NCBI GenBank assembly: GCA_963792405.1
Contig: CAWBVU010000006.1
Span: forward strand, 1,178,001 to 1,242,000
Reading direction: 5' to 3'
Source of the DNA: SZUA-442 sp963792405
GTDB taxonomy: Bacteria; Actinomycetota; Acidimicrobiia; Spongiisociales; UBA5794
Length of the DNA: 64,000 nucleotides
Shown: positions 33,877 through 43,695 of the stretch, piece after piece
Layout: the number at the start of each line of letters is the position of its first letter
Numbering within the stretch: position 1 is the first letter of the stretch
Program-made: the position numbers and the translations under genes
The notes under the pieces: model-generated
The model's database searches: none
What the model was told of the DNA's origin: nothing
What the model saw: the letters and a program-made list of their open reading frames with translations, nothing else

Positions 33877-36509
33877 CCGAGCTCTTCGAGGTGTCGTCGC
33901 TGTTCGTCGAGCTCTGCTTCGAGGTCGACGAGGCGCCGCTCCTCCTGGGCGACGACCTCGGCTGGGGCCCGGTCCCTGAAGCTCGCGTTGTCGAGCTTCG
34001 CACGGGACTTCCCGATCGACGCCAGGATCTCCCCGATCGCCTTCTCGAGCCGGGGACGTTCCGCGTCGACGTCGATCAGCCCCTCGAGCGGGACGAACGC
34101 CTCGACATCGTCGCCCGACAGACGTGTGTGCCCCTTCACCACCGCCGGCCGGTCACCGACGCCGGGACTGCACTCGCCGAGGGCAGCGAGCTGGTCGAGC
34201 CACCACTGCGGAACGGGATCGTCAGACACGACGATCATGGGCACCTCGGTCGCCCTCGGGATCTGGTGTTGGGTGCGGAATCGCCGCGCCTCCGTCACGA
34301 GGGACTGGAGGGAGTCGACGTGCACGGGGGCCTCGTAGGCCGGCAGGACCGGCCACGGCGCCGTGATCAGGAGGTCGGGCCCGTCTGCGAGGTTCGACCA
34401 CAGCTCCTCGGTGATGAACGGGATGACGGGGTGGAACAGCTTGAGCAGGTCGCGGAGGACGACCCCGAGGGTCTGGCGCATCGTGTCGGCTCGTGCCTCG
34501 TCCTTGGCGATCGTCTTGGCCATCTCCACGTACCAGTCGAAGACCTCGGACCATGCGAATGCGTAGAGGAGGCCGTAGGCATCCGAGAGTCGGTACTCGT
34601 CGAGGAGGCGGTCCACCTCGGCGGTGACCTCCGAGAGCCGAGAGAGGATCCATGCGTCCTCGGGACCGGGATGCTCGGGATAGCCACCATCGACGGGGAC
34701 GCGGGTCACCTCCATGAACTCGACCGCGAACCGGGTGGCGTTCCAGAGCTTGTTGCCGAACCGCCGCGCCGCGTCGATCCACTCCACGTCGAGCGGCACG
34801 TCGTGGCCGGGAGCGGCAGCCTGGATCAGCGCGAGCCTCACGCTGTCGGCGCCGTATTCGGCGATGAGCTCGAGGGGATCGAGGGCGTTCCCCGTGGATT
34901 TGGACATCTTCCGGCCTTCCGCGTCGCGGACCATGCCGTGGATGACGATGTCGCGGAACGGGACGTCATCGGTGAAGTGGAGTCCCATCTTCATCATCCT
35001 GGCGACCCAGAAGAAGATGATGTCGAAGCCGGTGACGAGGACGGACGTCGGGTAGAAGCGCTCCAGGTCATCGGTCCGATCCGGCCACCCAAGCGTCGAG
35101 AAGGGCCACAGTGCCGACGAGAACCAGGTGTCGAGGACATCGTCGTCCCGGCGGAGGTTCGACGAACCGCAGTGGGGACACTCCGTGGGGTCCTCCATGG
35201 CGACGATCGTCTCGCTGCAGTCGTCGCAGTACCACGCGGGGATCCGGTGACCCCACCAGAGCTGCCGGCTGATGCACCAGTCCTGGAGGTTCTCGAGCCA
35301 GTGGAAGTAGTTCTTCTCCCACCGCGTGGGGACGAAGCGCACCTCGCCCTCACGCACTGCGTCGATGGCGGGCCCGACCAGCGGGGCGACCCTGACGAAC
35401 CACTGCAGCGACAGGAGCGGCTCGACGACGGTGTGGCACCTCGAGCAATGTCCCACGGAGTGGGGATGTTCCTCGATGCGCTCGATGGCCCCGATCTCCC
35501 TCAGGCGCGACCGCACGGCCTCACGGGCCTCGAAACGATCCATGCCCGCGAATTCACCGCCCTCGAGGGTGATCCTCGCCTCGGTGTCGATGACGACGAT
35601 CGAGGCCAGCTCGTGCCGCTGGCCGATCTCGAAGTCGAGTGGGTCGTGGGCAGGTGTCACCTTGACGGCACCCGTGCCGAACTCCGACTCGACCGCGTCG
35701 TCTCCGATCACGGGGATCTCGCGATCCATGAGGGGGACCACGACCGTCCTCCCGATGTCGTCGGCATAGCGGGGATCGTCGGGATTGACCGCGATCGCGG
35801 TGTCGCCGAGCATCGTCTCGGGCCTCGTCGTGGCGACCGTGATGCCGCCGCGCCCATCGGTGAACGGATAGGTGATGTAGGTCAGCTCGCCGGGGTCGTC
35901 CTCGTGCTCGACCTCGATCTCCGACAGGGCGGTGTGGCAGCGAGGGCACCAGTTGATGATGCGATTCGCCCTGTAGATGAGGCCCTCGTCGTAGAGGGTG
36001 ACGAACACCCGCCGCACCGCATTGCTGAGGCCCTCGTCGAAGGTGAAGCGCTCCCGTGTCCAGTCGGTCGAGTCGCCGAGGGCACGCATCTGTGCGGCGA
36101 TCGTCCCCCCGGACTTCTCCTTCCACGCCCACACCTGCTCGACGAAGGCGTCGCGGCCGATGTCATGGCGGGTGAGGCCCTCGTTGCGGAGTTCGCGCTC
36201 GACGACGTTCTGGGTCGCAATGCCCGCGTGGTCCGTGCCGGGGAGCCACAGCGCCGCATACCCCTGCATGCGCTTGCGGCGGATGAGCACGTCCTGGATC
36301 GCGTGGTCGAGGGCATGCCCCATGTGGAGCACGCCGGTGACGTTCGGCGGGGGGATGACGATGGCGTACGGCTCACCGTCGGGGTTGATCTCAGGACGGA
36401 ACGAGCCAGCGTCCTCCCAGACCGGATACCACCGTGATTCGACCTCGTCGGGTTGGTACGTCGGGTTCATCTCGGCCTTGTCCCATCGATGTCCTCCAGG
36501 ACGGGCCAT
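33873..36509 (-). CDS. valS: valyl-tRNA synthetase
   Basis: 878-residue class I synthetase. PPPNVTGVLHMGHALDH holds the HIGH motif, the CP1 editing domain is intact, GRKMSKSTGNA is the KMSKS motif, and a C-terminal coiled-coil arm (about 815-875) ends ELDEQRRHLEEL. The start may be the ATG at 36509 or the ATG at 36470 (MNPTYQPDEVE), the latter closer to relatives; neither has a strong ribosome binding site. A structured leader with terminator lies upstream, so expression is probably attenuated. Confidence 0.96.
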   Translation of the reverse strand: MARPGGHRWDKAEMNPTYQPDEVESRWYPVWEDAGSFRPEINPDGEPYAIVIPPPNVTGVLHMGHALDHAIQDVLIRRKRMQGYAALWLPGTDHAGIATQNVVERELRNEGLTRHDIGRDAFVEQVWAWKEKSGGTIAAQMRALGDSTDWTRERFTFDEGLSNAVRRVFVTLYDEGLIYRANRIINWCPRCHTALSEIEVEHEDDPGELTYITYPFTDGRGGITVATTRPETMLGDTAIAVNPDDPRYADDIGRTVVVPLMDREIPVIGDDAVESEFGTGAVKVTPAHDPLDFEIGQRHELASIVVIDTEARITLEGGEFAGMDRFEAREAVRSRLREIGAIERIEEHPHSVGHCSRCHTVVEPLLSLQWFVRVAPLVGPAIDAVREGEVRFVPTRWEKNYFHWLENLQDWCISRQLWWGHRIPAWYCDDCSETIVAMEDPTECPHCGSSNLRRDDDVLDTWFSSALWPFSTLGWPDRTDDLERFYPTSVLVTGFDIIFFWVARMMKMGLHFTDDVPFRDIVIHGMVRDAEGRKMSKSTGNALDPLELIAEYGADSVRLALIQAAAPGHDVPLDVEWIDAARRFGNKLWNATRFAVEFMEVTRVPVDGGYPEHPGPEDAWILSRLSEVTAEVDRLLDEYRLSDAYGLLYAFAWSEVFDWYVEMAKTIAKDEARADTMRQTLGVVLRDLLKLFHPVIPFITEELWSNLADGPDLLITAPWPVLPAYEAPVHVDSLQSLVTEARRFRTQHQIPRATEVPMIVVSDDPVPQWWLDQLAALGECSPGVGDRPAVVKGHTRLSGDDVEAFVPLEGLIDVDAERPRLEKAIGEILASIGKSRAKLDNASFRDRAPAEVVAQEERRLVDLEAELDEQRRHLEELG

Positions 36510-36877
36510 GGTAGTGCGTCAGGCATCACCGAGGTCACGACCACGACGAAGGTGATCACACACGGCCCGACGGTCCGCCGGACACAGAAAAGCCGCGGTC
36601 CCCTCACCGCGGCTTGACTGTTCCTTACCTCCCGTAGGAGGCATTCGCCTCCCCCACACTGTCCATGAGGGGGGTCGGAAGCCACCACTTCCGACCCCGT
36701 CCTCACAGATCCTCATCGCATCGGCTGGGTCACAGCGTCGGCGACTCGTTCTGTCGACAACCTAGGTCGTGCGGCCCACGCCCTCAAGGCACAAACCCGG
36801 CGCGCCGGACGGACTAGTCAGCCGACACAGCCGACCGGCATTCGGTATGTTCGTCCCAGATCTGACGAGGGAGCGCC
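36510..36877. other. intergenic region between valS and the amidohydrolase gene
   Basis: No gene is supported in these 368 bases. The left half holds the structured valS leader. The right half holds possible minus-strand promoter sequence (TAGGTT at 36759-36764, reverse) and the GAGGGAG ribosome binding site of the amidohydrolase gene. Short frames seen here are low-complexity readings of the hairpins. Confidence 0.5.
36587..36698 (-). promoter_or_regulatory. valS leader with alternative hairpins and intrinsic terminator
   Basis: In transcription order: an 11-bp perfect hairpin (GGGGTCGGAAG, 36698-36671); then GGAGGC-GAAT-GCCTCC (36652-36637), which competes with CCTCC-TACG-GGAGG (36641-36628), a stem closed by a stable UACG-type loop. 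A terminator AGCCGCGGT-GAGGGG-ACCGCGGCT-TTT (36614-36587) follows, about 80-115 bases before valS. The layout fits transcription attenuation. The T-box UGGN bulge was not found. Confidence 0.6.
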
Positions 36878-38098
36878 ATGACCGTACGCATCGATGCCGA
36901 CCTGCTGATCCCCGGGCGCGGCGAACCCATCGCCGAGGGGACCGTCGTCCTCGACGGTCAGGCGATCACCTGGATCGGCGCCACCGTGGATGCCCCGGAG
37001 GCCACCGACGGCGCCCCGGTCCACGTGCCGGTGGCGATGCCAGGCCTCTGGGAGGCCCATGCCCACTTCGTCGGGATCGACATCCCCGACATCACTGCCC
37101 AGGTCACCGAGCCCGTGGCTCGCCAGGCCGCACGGACGGTAGGGGATCTGCATCGCACGCTGATGGGTGGCGTGACGTCTGCACGGGAGGTCGGTGGCTA
37201 CGGTCTCGACATCCAGCCGGCCATCGCCGCAGGGCAGGTGCCGGGGCCCACCGTGTATGGAGCAGGTCGAGTCCTGTCCACCACAGGGGGCCATGGGGAC
37301 CTCCACAGCATCCCCCTCGACGTCGTCACGAGGATCGACCATCTCGGCATCCTCTGTGATGGCGTGGCAGAGGTCACCCGGGCGGTGCGGGTGAACCTCC
37401 GCAAGAACGCCAAGGTCATCAAGGTCTGCGCTTCGGGCGGTGTGATGTCGGAGGTCGACCATCCCCACCACCAGCAGTTCTCCCACGAGGAACTCGTGGC
37501 GATCGTCGAGGAAGCGAGACGATCCGAACGGTATGTGGCCGCCCACTGCCACGGCAAGGCCGGGATCATGGCAGCGCTCAGGGCGGGGGTCCAGACCATC
37601 GAGCACGGATCCTTCCTCGACGAGGAGGCAGCCGACCTGATGGTCGAGCAGGGCGCGATCTACGTTCCCACCCGCTTCGTCGTCGACCAGCTGCTGCACC
37701 AGGCGGACCGACTCCCGCGGTATGCGTACGAGAAGGGCTTGATGGTTGCCGACGCACAGGCCAACGCGATGAAGCTCGCCATCGCCAAGGGCGTGAAGAT
37801 GGCCATGGGCACGGACATCTTCGTCAGCGGCGACATGTACGGACGCAACGGGTACGAGATCAAGTTGCTCCAGGATGCGGGGATGACGGCGCTCGAGGCC
37901 ATCGAGGCCGCCACGGCCAACGGCCCTGACACCCTCGGTCCGCAGGCGCCCCTGTCGGGTCAGCTCAGGGAGGGGTACGACGCCGACGTGATCGCCCTCG
38001 ACTTCGATCCGCTCACCGACGCCGCCGGCTGGGGCGACCCCGACAGGGTGACACACGTGTGGAAGTCCGGCCGGCAGGTCAAGGGCCCGATCGCCTGA
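36878..38098 (+). CDS. metal-dependent amidohydrolase (imidazolonepropionase/prolidase-like)
   Basis: 406-residue TIM-barrel amidohydrolase. Metal ligands are H61 and H63 (HAHF), the probably carboxylated K182 (VIKVCASGG), H223 (HCHG), H243 (EHGSF) and D313 (GTD). The N- and C-terminal segments form the small beta-sandwich. Relatives hydrolyse Xaa-Pro dipeptides, aryl-amides or ring amides; the substrate cannot be told from the sequence. A GAGGGAG box precedes the ATG. It is monocistronic and divergent from valS. A GCCCGAT/ATCGGGC hairpin overlaps its stop codon. Confidence 0.9.
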   Translation: MTVRIDADLLIPGRGEPIAEGTVVLDGQAITWIGATVDAPEATDGAPVHVPVAMPGLWEAHAHFVGIDIPDITAQVTEPVARQAARTVGDLHRTLMGGVTSAREVGGYGLDIQPAIAAGQVPGPTVYGAGRVLSTTGGHGDLHSIPLDVVTRIDHLGILCDGVAEVTRAVRVNLRKNAKVIKVCASGGVMSEVDHPHHQQFSHEELVAIVEEARRSERYVAAHCHGKAGIMAALRAGVQTIEHGSFLDEEAADLMVEQGAIYVPTRFVVDQLLHQADRLPRYAYEKGLMVADAQANAMKLAIAKGVKMAMGTDIFVSGDMYGRNGYEIKLLQDAGMTALEAIEAATANGPDTLGPQAPLSGQLREGYDADVIALDFDPLTDAAGWGDPDRVTHVWKSGRQVKGPIA

Positions 38099-38179
38099 AT
38101 CGGGCGCACATCCCGGGCGGCGCCGCCTCGCCCCGTGTGTGGGTACCGGCGGGCCGCGGCAGTGGCTGACGGCGGTCCC

Positions 38180-38719
38180 TCACTCCCCCACGAGACCGTC
38201 CACCGATTCGCGGATCAGGTCGGCATGGCCGTTGTGCCTCGCGTACTCCTCGATCATGTGCACGATGATCCACCGGAGGCTCGGCGCCTCCCCACTCGGC
38301 CACGTCCGCACGGCGGATTGCCCCAGTCCGCCCACGGCGAGGGCGCCATCGAGGTGATCGCGCGAACGCGCCACCGCCGACTCCCACAGCGCCATCAACT
38401 CGTCCGGCGTGTCATCGACCGCGGTGTTCCACTCCCAGTCCGGATCCGCTTTCCAATCCACGGAATCCCACGGCGGATGAGGCTCGTTTCCGTGCAGTGA
38501 CCTCGAGAACCAGTGATCCTCGACGTAGGCCATGTGCTTGAGCAGGCCACCGAGGGTCATCGACGATGCACCGACCCGTGCCTGCAATCCCGCCGCATCC
38601 ATGCCGGAGCACTTCCACGCCAGGGTGGCGCGTTGGTACTCCAGGAAGCCGACGAGCGTTGCAGGCTCGTCACCGTCGATCGGTGGCTCCGGGCGACCCT
38701 GTTCATCGATGTGCGTCAT
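38180..38719 (-). CDS. DinB/DUF664-family protein
   Basis: 179-residue four-helix DinB-like protein with YQRATLAWKCSGMD, LLKHMAYVEDHWF and HMIEEYARHNGHADLIRE. The three His positions suggest a metal site. Proteins of this family are putative thiol-dependent transferases or hydrolases, linked in actinobacteria with mycothiol or bacillithiol chemistry. The ATG at 38719 gives the usual short N-terminus; upstream in-frame ATGs are possible. It is an intact counterpart of the frameshifted gene at 4184. Confidence 0.85.
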   Translation of the reverse strand: MTHIDEQGRPEPPIDGDEPATLVGFLEYQRATLAWKCSGMDAAGLQARVGASSMTLGGLLKHMAYVEDHWFSRSLHGNEPHPPWDSVDWKADPDWEWNTAVDDTPDELMALWESAVARSRDHLDGALAVGGLGQSAVRTWPSGEAPSLRWIIVHMIEEYARHNGHADLIRESVDGLVGE

Positions 38720-38844
38720 GGCAGCTGCCCCGCTTTCTTCGTCCATCCACATCGGCATCCGGGCCGACCCCGTCCACGATGTGGTGAACAATCATCGCAC
38801 CCGCGGGGGCCGGAGGCGTACACTGCCCAACAAGAGGTGTGAGC

Positions 38845-39243
38845 ATGACCGACCCGCACAAAGGCATCGTCCTCGACGTCACGCCGTTCGACGCGGCTCC
38901 CGACAAGGACTTCCTCGAGCGCCTGGACCACCCCGTACTCGTCTGCCATGGCCCTGATTGGGGTCACGCGTGTCCGCTCCTCAAGGACGGATGCGAGCAG
39001 TTCGAGTCGGCCCACGGTGTGATCTTCCAGCTGGACCTCGATCGCCCACAGCACAGGACGATCCTCACGCGGTACCAGCAGAACCTCGACCCCGGGGTTC
39101 CGATCGTCGCCGTGGTGAAGCCGGGCCAGGAGGCGACGTACGCCGAGCTCCTCGCCGGCGTCGAGGTGTGGACGGACCGCCCGACGATCGCCCAGCTCGA
39201 TGGGTTCGCGGCCATGGTCGAGGCGGTCGACGACTCCGAGTGA
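38845..39243 (+). CDS. thioredoxin-like fold protein
   Basis: 132 residues with a thioredoxin-like layout (PVLVCHGPDWGHACPLLKDGCEQF, then a core strand and VPIVAVVKPGQ). The canonical CxxC is replaced by widely spaced Cys, so it is unlikely to be a simple disulfide reductase. AAGAGG precedes the ATG, and TACACT (38818-38823) is a good -10 box. It is a single gene between the DinB gene and hrpA; function unknown. Confidence 0.65.
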   Translation: MTDPHKGIVLDVTPFDAAPDKDFLERLDHPVLVCHGPDWGHACPLLKDGCEQFESAHGVIFQLDLDRPQHRTILTRYQQNLDPGVPIVAVVKPGQEATYAELLAGVEVWTDRPTIAQLDGFAAMVEAVDDSE

Positions 39244-39308
39244 CGCGGAAGGGATCAGGACCCCTGCCCTACCGCAGGTGAGGGCGCGTCCGTACCATCG
39301 GCTTCGCC

Positions 39309-42300
39309 ATGGACACCCACCGGACCTCCGATCGGCAGCGGATCGCCGATCTCTCGATCTCCTACCCGGAGGATCTGCCGATCGTCGAGTGGCGACCCGA
39401 GATCCTCGCCGCGATCGACGCGCACCAGGTCGTGATCGTCGCCGGTGAGACCGGCTCCGGCAAGAGCACCCAGCTGCCCAAGATGTGCCTCGAACTCGGA
39501 CGGGGGGCAGTCGGGAGGATCGGTCACACCCAGCCGCGTCGGATCGCCGCCCGGTCCATCGCAGAGCGTGTCGCCGAGGAGCTCGGCACCGAGGTCGGGG
39601 GTCTCGTGGGCTACACCGTCCGCTTCACCGACGAGGTCGGTGCGGGGACGGCGGTCAAGGTCATGACCGACGGCATCCTCCTCAACGAGATCCAGCGGGA
39701 TCCCATGCTGCGCCAGTACGACACGATCATCGTCGACGAGGCCCACGAGCGCTCGCTGAACGTCGACTTCCTCCTCGGGTACCTCACCCAGCTCCTCCCG
39801 AGACGACCGGACCTCCGTGTCGTGGTCACCTCGGCGACGATCGACACCGAGCGGTTCTCCGAGCTCTTCGACGACGCGCCCGTCATCGAAGTGGCAGGAC
39901 GGACCTACCCCGTGGAGGTTCGCTACCGGCCCGTCCTCGACGGTGAGGGCGGAGAGCCGAGGGACCAGAGCCAGGCGATCTGCGACGCCGTGTCGGAGCT
40001 GGCACATGAGGGCACCGGTGACGTCCTCGTGTTCTGCTCTGGCGAGCGCGAGATCCGCGATGCCGTCGACGCCCTCGCGGAGCTCGATCTGCGCCACACG
40101 GAGATCCTTCCCCTCTTCGGTCGACTGTCGGCGAGCGAGCAGCATCGCGTGTTCGCCCCGCACACGGGTCGCCGGATCGTCGTCGCAACCAATGTCGCGG
40201 AGACGTCCCTCACCGTCCCCGGCATCCGATACGTGGTCGACACGGGGATGGCCCGCATCTCGCGCTACAGCAAGCGCACGAAGGTGCAGCAGCTCCCGAT
40301 CGAGCCCATCTCGCAGGCTTCCGCCAGCCAACGGGCCGGACGCTGCGGCCGGCTCGGGCCGGGCATCTGCATCAGGCTGTACGACGAGGTGGACCTCGCC
40401 TCGCGCCCCGAGTACACCGATCCCGAGATCCTGCGCACCAGCCTCGCGTCGGTGCTGCTCCAGATGGCGGCGGCGGGCCTGGGGCCGATCGACCGCTTCC
40501 CCTTCATGGACCCTCCGGACACCCGCAGCATCAAGGACGGTATCGCGCTCCTCGAGGAGCTCGGTGCGGTCCGGCACGGCCACGAGGGCACCAGTCGATG
40601 GCTGACCGACATCGGGAGGGCGCTGGCACGGCTCCCCGTGGATCCGCGCCTCGGCCGCATGCTGCTCGCGGCCCACGAGCGGGCGTGCCTCGATGAGATC
40701 CTGACCATCGTGAGCGCCCTGTCCATCCAGGACCCGAGGGAGCGCCCCACTGGGAAGGAGCAGGCAGCGGACGAGGCCCACCGGCGGTTCGCCGATGAGC
40801 GGTCGGACTTCCTGGGATGGCTCCGCCTGTGGGACCACATCACCACCCAACGAAGGAATCTCACCTCGGGCGGCTTCCGAAAGCTGTGCAGGGATGAGTA
40901 CCTGAACTGGCGACGCGTGCGCGAGTGGCAGGACCTCAGGGCCCAGCTCAGGCGCGTGACCCGCGACATGGGCATGCACCCCAACCGGGATCCGGCAAAC
41001 CCCGAGCTGATCCACGAGTCGCTCCTCACGGGGCTGCTGTCCCACGTGGGTAGGAAGGACCCCGACGGCTGGGAGTACCGGGGGGCGCGAGGGGCCAGGT
41101 TCTCGATCCGACCGGGCTCGGCCCTGTTCAAGCGGGCACCGGAGTGGGTGATGGCGGCAGAGCTGACCGAGACGACCCGCACCTGGGCGACCGGCGTGGC
41201 ACCCGTCGACGTCGCGACGATCGAACGGGTCGGCAACCATCTGGTGCGCAGATCCGTGTCGGATCCATGGTGGGACGCGCGACGGGGGGCCGCCGTCGCA
41301 CGCGAGACCGCGACCTTGTTCGGCCTCACCCTCTCGAGCGACCGGATCGTCATGTTCGAACGCTTCGACCGCGGAGGCGCCCGGGACCTCTTCATCCGCC
41401 ATGCCCTCGTCGCAGGTGAATGGGACACGCACCATGGCTTCGCCCTGCGCAACGCCGAGAGGATCGAGGAGGTCCTGGCGGCAGAGGAGCGGGAACGCAG
41501 GGAGGATCTCCTCGTCACCGACGATGCGCTCGCCGCGTTCTTCGACGAGCGCATCCCCGACGACGTCGCCTCGGTGCGGGGCTTCGACGCATGGTGGAAG
41601 ACCGCTCGGGAGCGGACGCCGCACTTCCTCGACCTGGGCATCGATGACCTCATCGCCCCGGAGGCGGACGCGGTCGACGAGGACGCCTTCCCTCCGGTGT
41701 GGCGGTACGGGGACCTGGACCTCCACCTGGAGTACGTCTTCGACCCGACGAGCCCCGCGGACGGGGTGACCATCGAGATCCCGATCGGCGCGCTCGACCT
41801 GATCGACCCTGCGGACTTCGAATGGTCGATACCCGGATTGCGGACCGAGCTCGTGACGGCGCTCATGCGATCACTCCCGAAGCACCTCAGACGCGAGTTC
41901 TCACCGGTGGCCGACACGGGCGCCGAGCTGGCCGCGGCCATCGACCCCGGATCGGGCCGCCTCGTCGAATCGGTGGCGAGGGAGCTGACCCGCCGTGGCG
42001 GCTCGGTCGTCGATCCCGAAGCGTTCGACCTCGACAGGGTTCCGCATCACCTTCGCCCGCACTACCGGATCGTCGACGCTGACGGCGGTGTCGTGGCCGA
42101 AGGCGGCGACCTCGACGGGCTGCGGGCCGAGCTGCGGGAGAGGGCGAGGACGACACTCGAGGCATCCCATCACCCCCTCGAGCGCTCCGGCGTCACCCGC
42201 TGGGACTTCGGTCCGCTGCCCGCAGCGGTCGAGGTCGGTCCCCCGGGGCATACGATCACCGTCCATCCCGCGCTCGTCGACGAGGGATCCTCGGTGTCCG

Positions 42301-43031
42301 TGAGGTTGATGGCGACGGAAGACGAACGCGACGACGCCACGTGGCGCGGCCTGCGGCGCCTCGTGATCCTGTCGCTGCCATCCACCGGGCGCCTGATGCG
42401 CAACGCGCTCGACGCGCTCGACACCCCACCCGTCATCGCGGGGAGCCCGTACACGTCGAGGGAGGAGTGGATGGACGACTGTCTCGCGTGTGCCGTCGAC
42501 GTCGAGATGGCGGGAGCGGGAGGGGCGTGGGACGAGGACTCGTTCGCGACCCTGCTCCGTCGCGTCCGCGACGGCCTCGCCGACACACTCGACCAGATCA
42601 TCCGATCCTCCGCGGGCATCCTGACGGCACTCCACAGGGTCAATCGTGCCATCGACGACACACCCGACGTGTTCGCCGACGTCCTCGATGACGTCGACCG
42701 GCAGCTCGACCGCTTCGTGTTCCCCGGGTTCCTCTCCGCGGTGGGCCTCGAGCGCCTCGAGGATGTGCGCAGGTACCTCGATGCCATCGAGTACCGGCTG
42801 CGCAGGCTCCCCGAGAACCCGGAACGCGACCGCGAGCGGATGGCCACGGTCACCGCGCTCGAGGCCGAGCACGATCGGCTGTCCGACGTCCTGTCGTGGT
42901 CATCGAACCTCGTGGACCTCGCGTGGATGCTCCAGGAGCTGCGTGTCAGCCTCTTCGCCCAGTCCGTCGGGGCGAAGGGCACCGTCTCGGAGAAGCGGGT
43001 CAGGGACGCACTCGAGGACCTCCTCAGGTGA
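39309..43031 (+). CDS. hrpA: ATP-dependent RNA helicase HrpA
   Basis: 1240-residue DEAH-box helicase. Walker A is GETGSGKST (46-54), DEAH 143-146, motif III SAT, motif VI QRAGRCGR, then winged-helix/ratchet and OB regions and the long HrpA-specific C-terminal domain (DUF3418-type). HrpA rescues stalled ribosomes or remodels RNA in proteobacteria. Length and domain order are normal. A TACCAT box (39293-39298) lies ten bases before the ATG, with no Shine-Dalgarno. It is transcribed alone. Confidence 0.95.
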   Translation: MDTHRTSDRQRIADLSISYPEDLPIVEWRPEILAAIDAHQVVIVAGETGSGKSTQLPKMCLELGRGAVGRIGHTQPRRIAARSIAERVAEELGTEVGGLVGYTVRFTDEVGAGTAVKVMTDGILLNEIQRDPMLRQYDTIIVDEAHERSLNVDFLLGYLTQLLPRRPDLRVVVTSATIDTERFSELFDDAPVIEVAGRTYPVEVRYRPVLDGEGGEPRDQSQAICDAVSELAHEGTGDVLVFCSGEREIRDAVDALAELDLRHTEILPLFGRLSASEQHRVFAPHTGRRIVVATNVAETSLTVPGIRYVVDTGMARISRYSKRTKVQQLPIEPISQASASQRAGRCGRLGPGICIRLYDEVDLASRPEYTDPEILRTSLASVLLQMAAAGLGPIDRFPFMDPPDTRSIKDGIALLEELGAVRHGHEGTSRWLTDIGRALARLPVDPRLGRMLLAAHERACLDEILTIVSALSIQDPRERPTGKEQAADEAHRRFADERSDFLGWLRLWDHITTQRRNLTSGGFRKLCRDEYLNWRRVREWQDLRAQLRRVTRDMGMHPNRDPANPELIHESLLTGLLSHVGRKDPDGWEYRGARGARFSIRPGSALFKRAPEWVMAAELTETTRTWATGVAPVDVATIERVGNHLVRRSVSDPWWDARRGAAVARETATLFGLTLSSDRIVMFERFDRGGARDLFIRHALVAGEWDTHHGFALRNAERIEEVLAAEERERREDLLVTDDALAAFFDERIPDDVASVRGFDAWWKTARERTPHFLDLGIDDLIAPEADAVDEDAFPPVWRYGDLDLHLEYVFDPTSPADGVTIEIPIGALDLIDPADFEWSIPGLRTELVTALMRSLPKHLRREFSPVADTGAELAAAIDPGSGRLVESVARELTRRGGSVVDPEAFDLDRVPHHLRPHYRIVDADGGVVAEGGDLDGLRAELRERARTTLEASHHPLERSGVTRWDFGPLPAAVEVGPPGHTITVHPALVDEGSSVSVRLMATEDERDDATWRGLRRLVILSLPSTGRLMRNALDALDTPPVIAGSPYTSREEWMDDCLACAVDVEMAGAGGAWDEDSFATLLRRVRDGLADTLDQIIRSSAGILTALHRVNRAIDDTPDVFADVLDDVDRQLDRFVFPGFLSAVGLERLEDVRRYLDAIEYRLRRLPENPERDRERMATVTALEAEHDRLSDVLSWSSNLVDLAWMLQELRVSLFAQSVGAKGTVSEKRVRDALEDLLR

Positions 43032-43070
43032 GCGGCGGCACGTGACGTCGGGGTGTGCGAGAGTCCTCCC

Positions 43071-43589
43071 ATGACCTCGACCCCGATACCCCTGCTGCAC
43101 ACCCGCCGCCTCCTTCTCACACCGCTGGAGACGGACGATGCAGCGGGGATGGTCGATGTCCTCGCCGACCGCGCCCTCTACGAGTTCACCGGAGGAACTC
43201 CACCTGATCGCGCGGAACTCGAGGCGCGCTACGCGGTCCAGGTCTCTGGCTCGGGCATGGACGACGAGGTCTGGTACAACTGGGTGATCCGGCTCCGGGA
43301 CTCCGGGGCACCGGTCGGCTTCGTCCAGGCCACGGTGCGGGAAGGAACTGCCGACGTCGCCTGGCTCGTGGGTACACCGTGGCAGCGCCGTGGCATCGCC
43401 ACGGAAGCCGGAACGGAGATGTGCCACTGGCTCGCAACCTGCGGCGTCGACCGGTTCACCGCCCACATCCATGCCGGCCACGTGGCGTCACAACGCGTCG
43501 CAACGGCACTCGGCCTATCGGCGTCGGAGGTCATCGACGACGACGGCGAGGTGGTATGGATCTCCGGGGAGCCGAACGAGGCAGGGTGA
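43071..43589 (+). CDS. GNAT-family N-acetyltransferase
   Basis: 172-residue acetyltransferase of the RimJ/RimL-like branch. LHTRRLLLTPLETDDA lies at the N-terminus. The acetyl-CoA loop is VGTPWQRRGIATEAG, and a C-terminal strand is followed by VASQRVATALGLS. It could acetylate a ribosomal protein N-terminus or a small molecule; the acceptor is not evident. It begins 40 bases after hrpA with no terminator between, so some co-transcription is likely. Confidence 0.88.
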   Translation: MTSTPIPLLHTRRLLLTPLETDDAAGMVDVLADRALYEFTGGTPPDRAELEARYAVQVSGSGMDDEVWYNWVIRLRDSGAPVGFVQATVREGTADVAWLVGTPWQRRGIATEAGTEMCHWLATCGVDRFTAHIHAGHVASQRVATALGLSASEVIDDDGEVVWISGEPNEAG

Positions 43590-43695
43590 CGCAATCACGG
43601 CATGAACGCCCCCAGAGCCATGGTGAGGGGAGACGATCGACCGAAGCCACTCGGCCGGGCGCGCCTCGGGACGGCGTTCCTGCGTCGCGGGTCGT

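Noticed and set aside
36628..36698. T-box leader for valS
   Set aside because: No UGGN antiterminator bulge, AG bulge or specifier loop could be found; only generic hairpins and a terminator.
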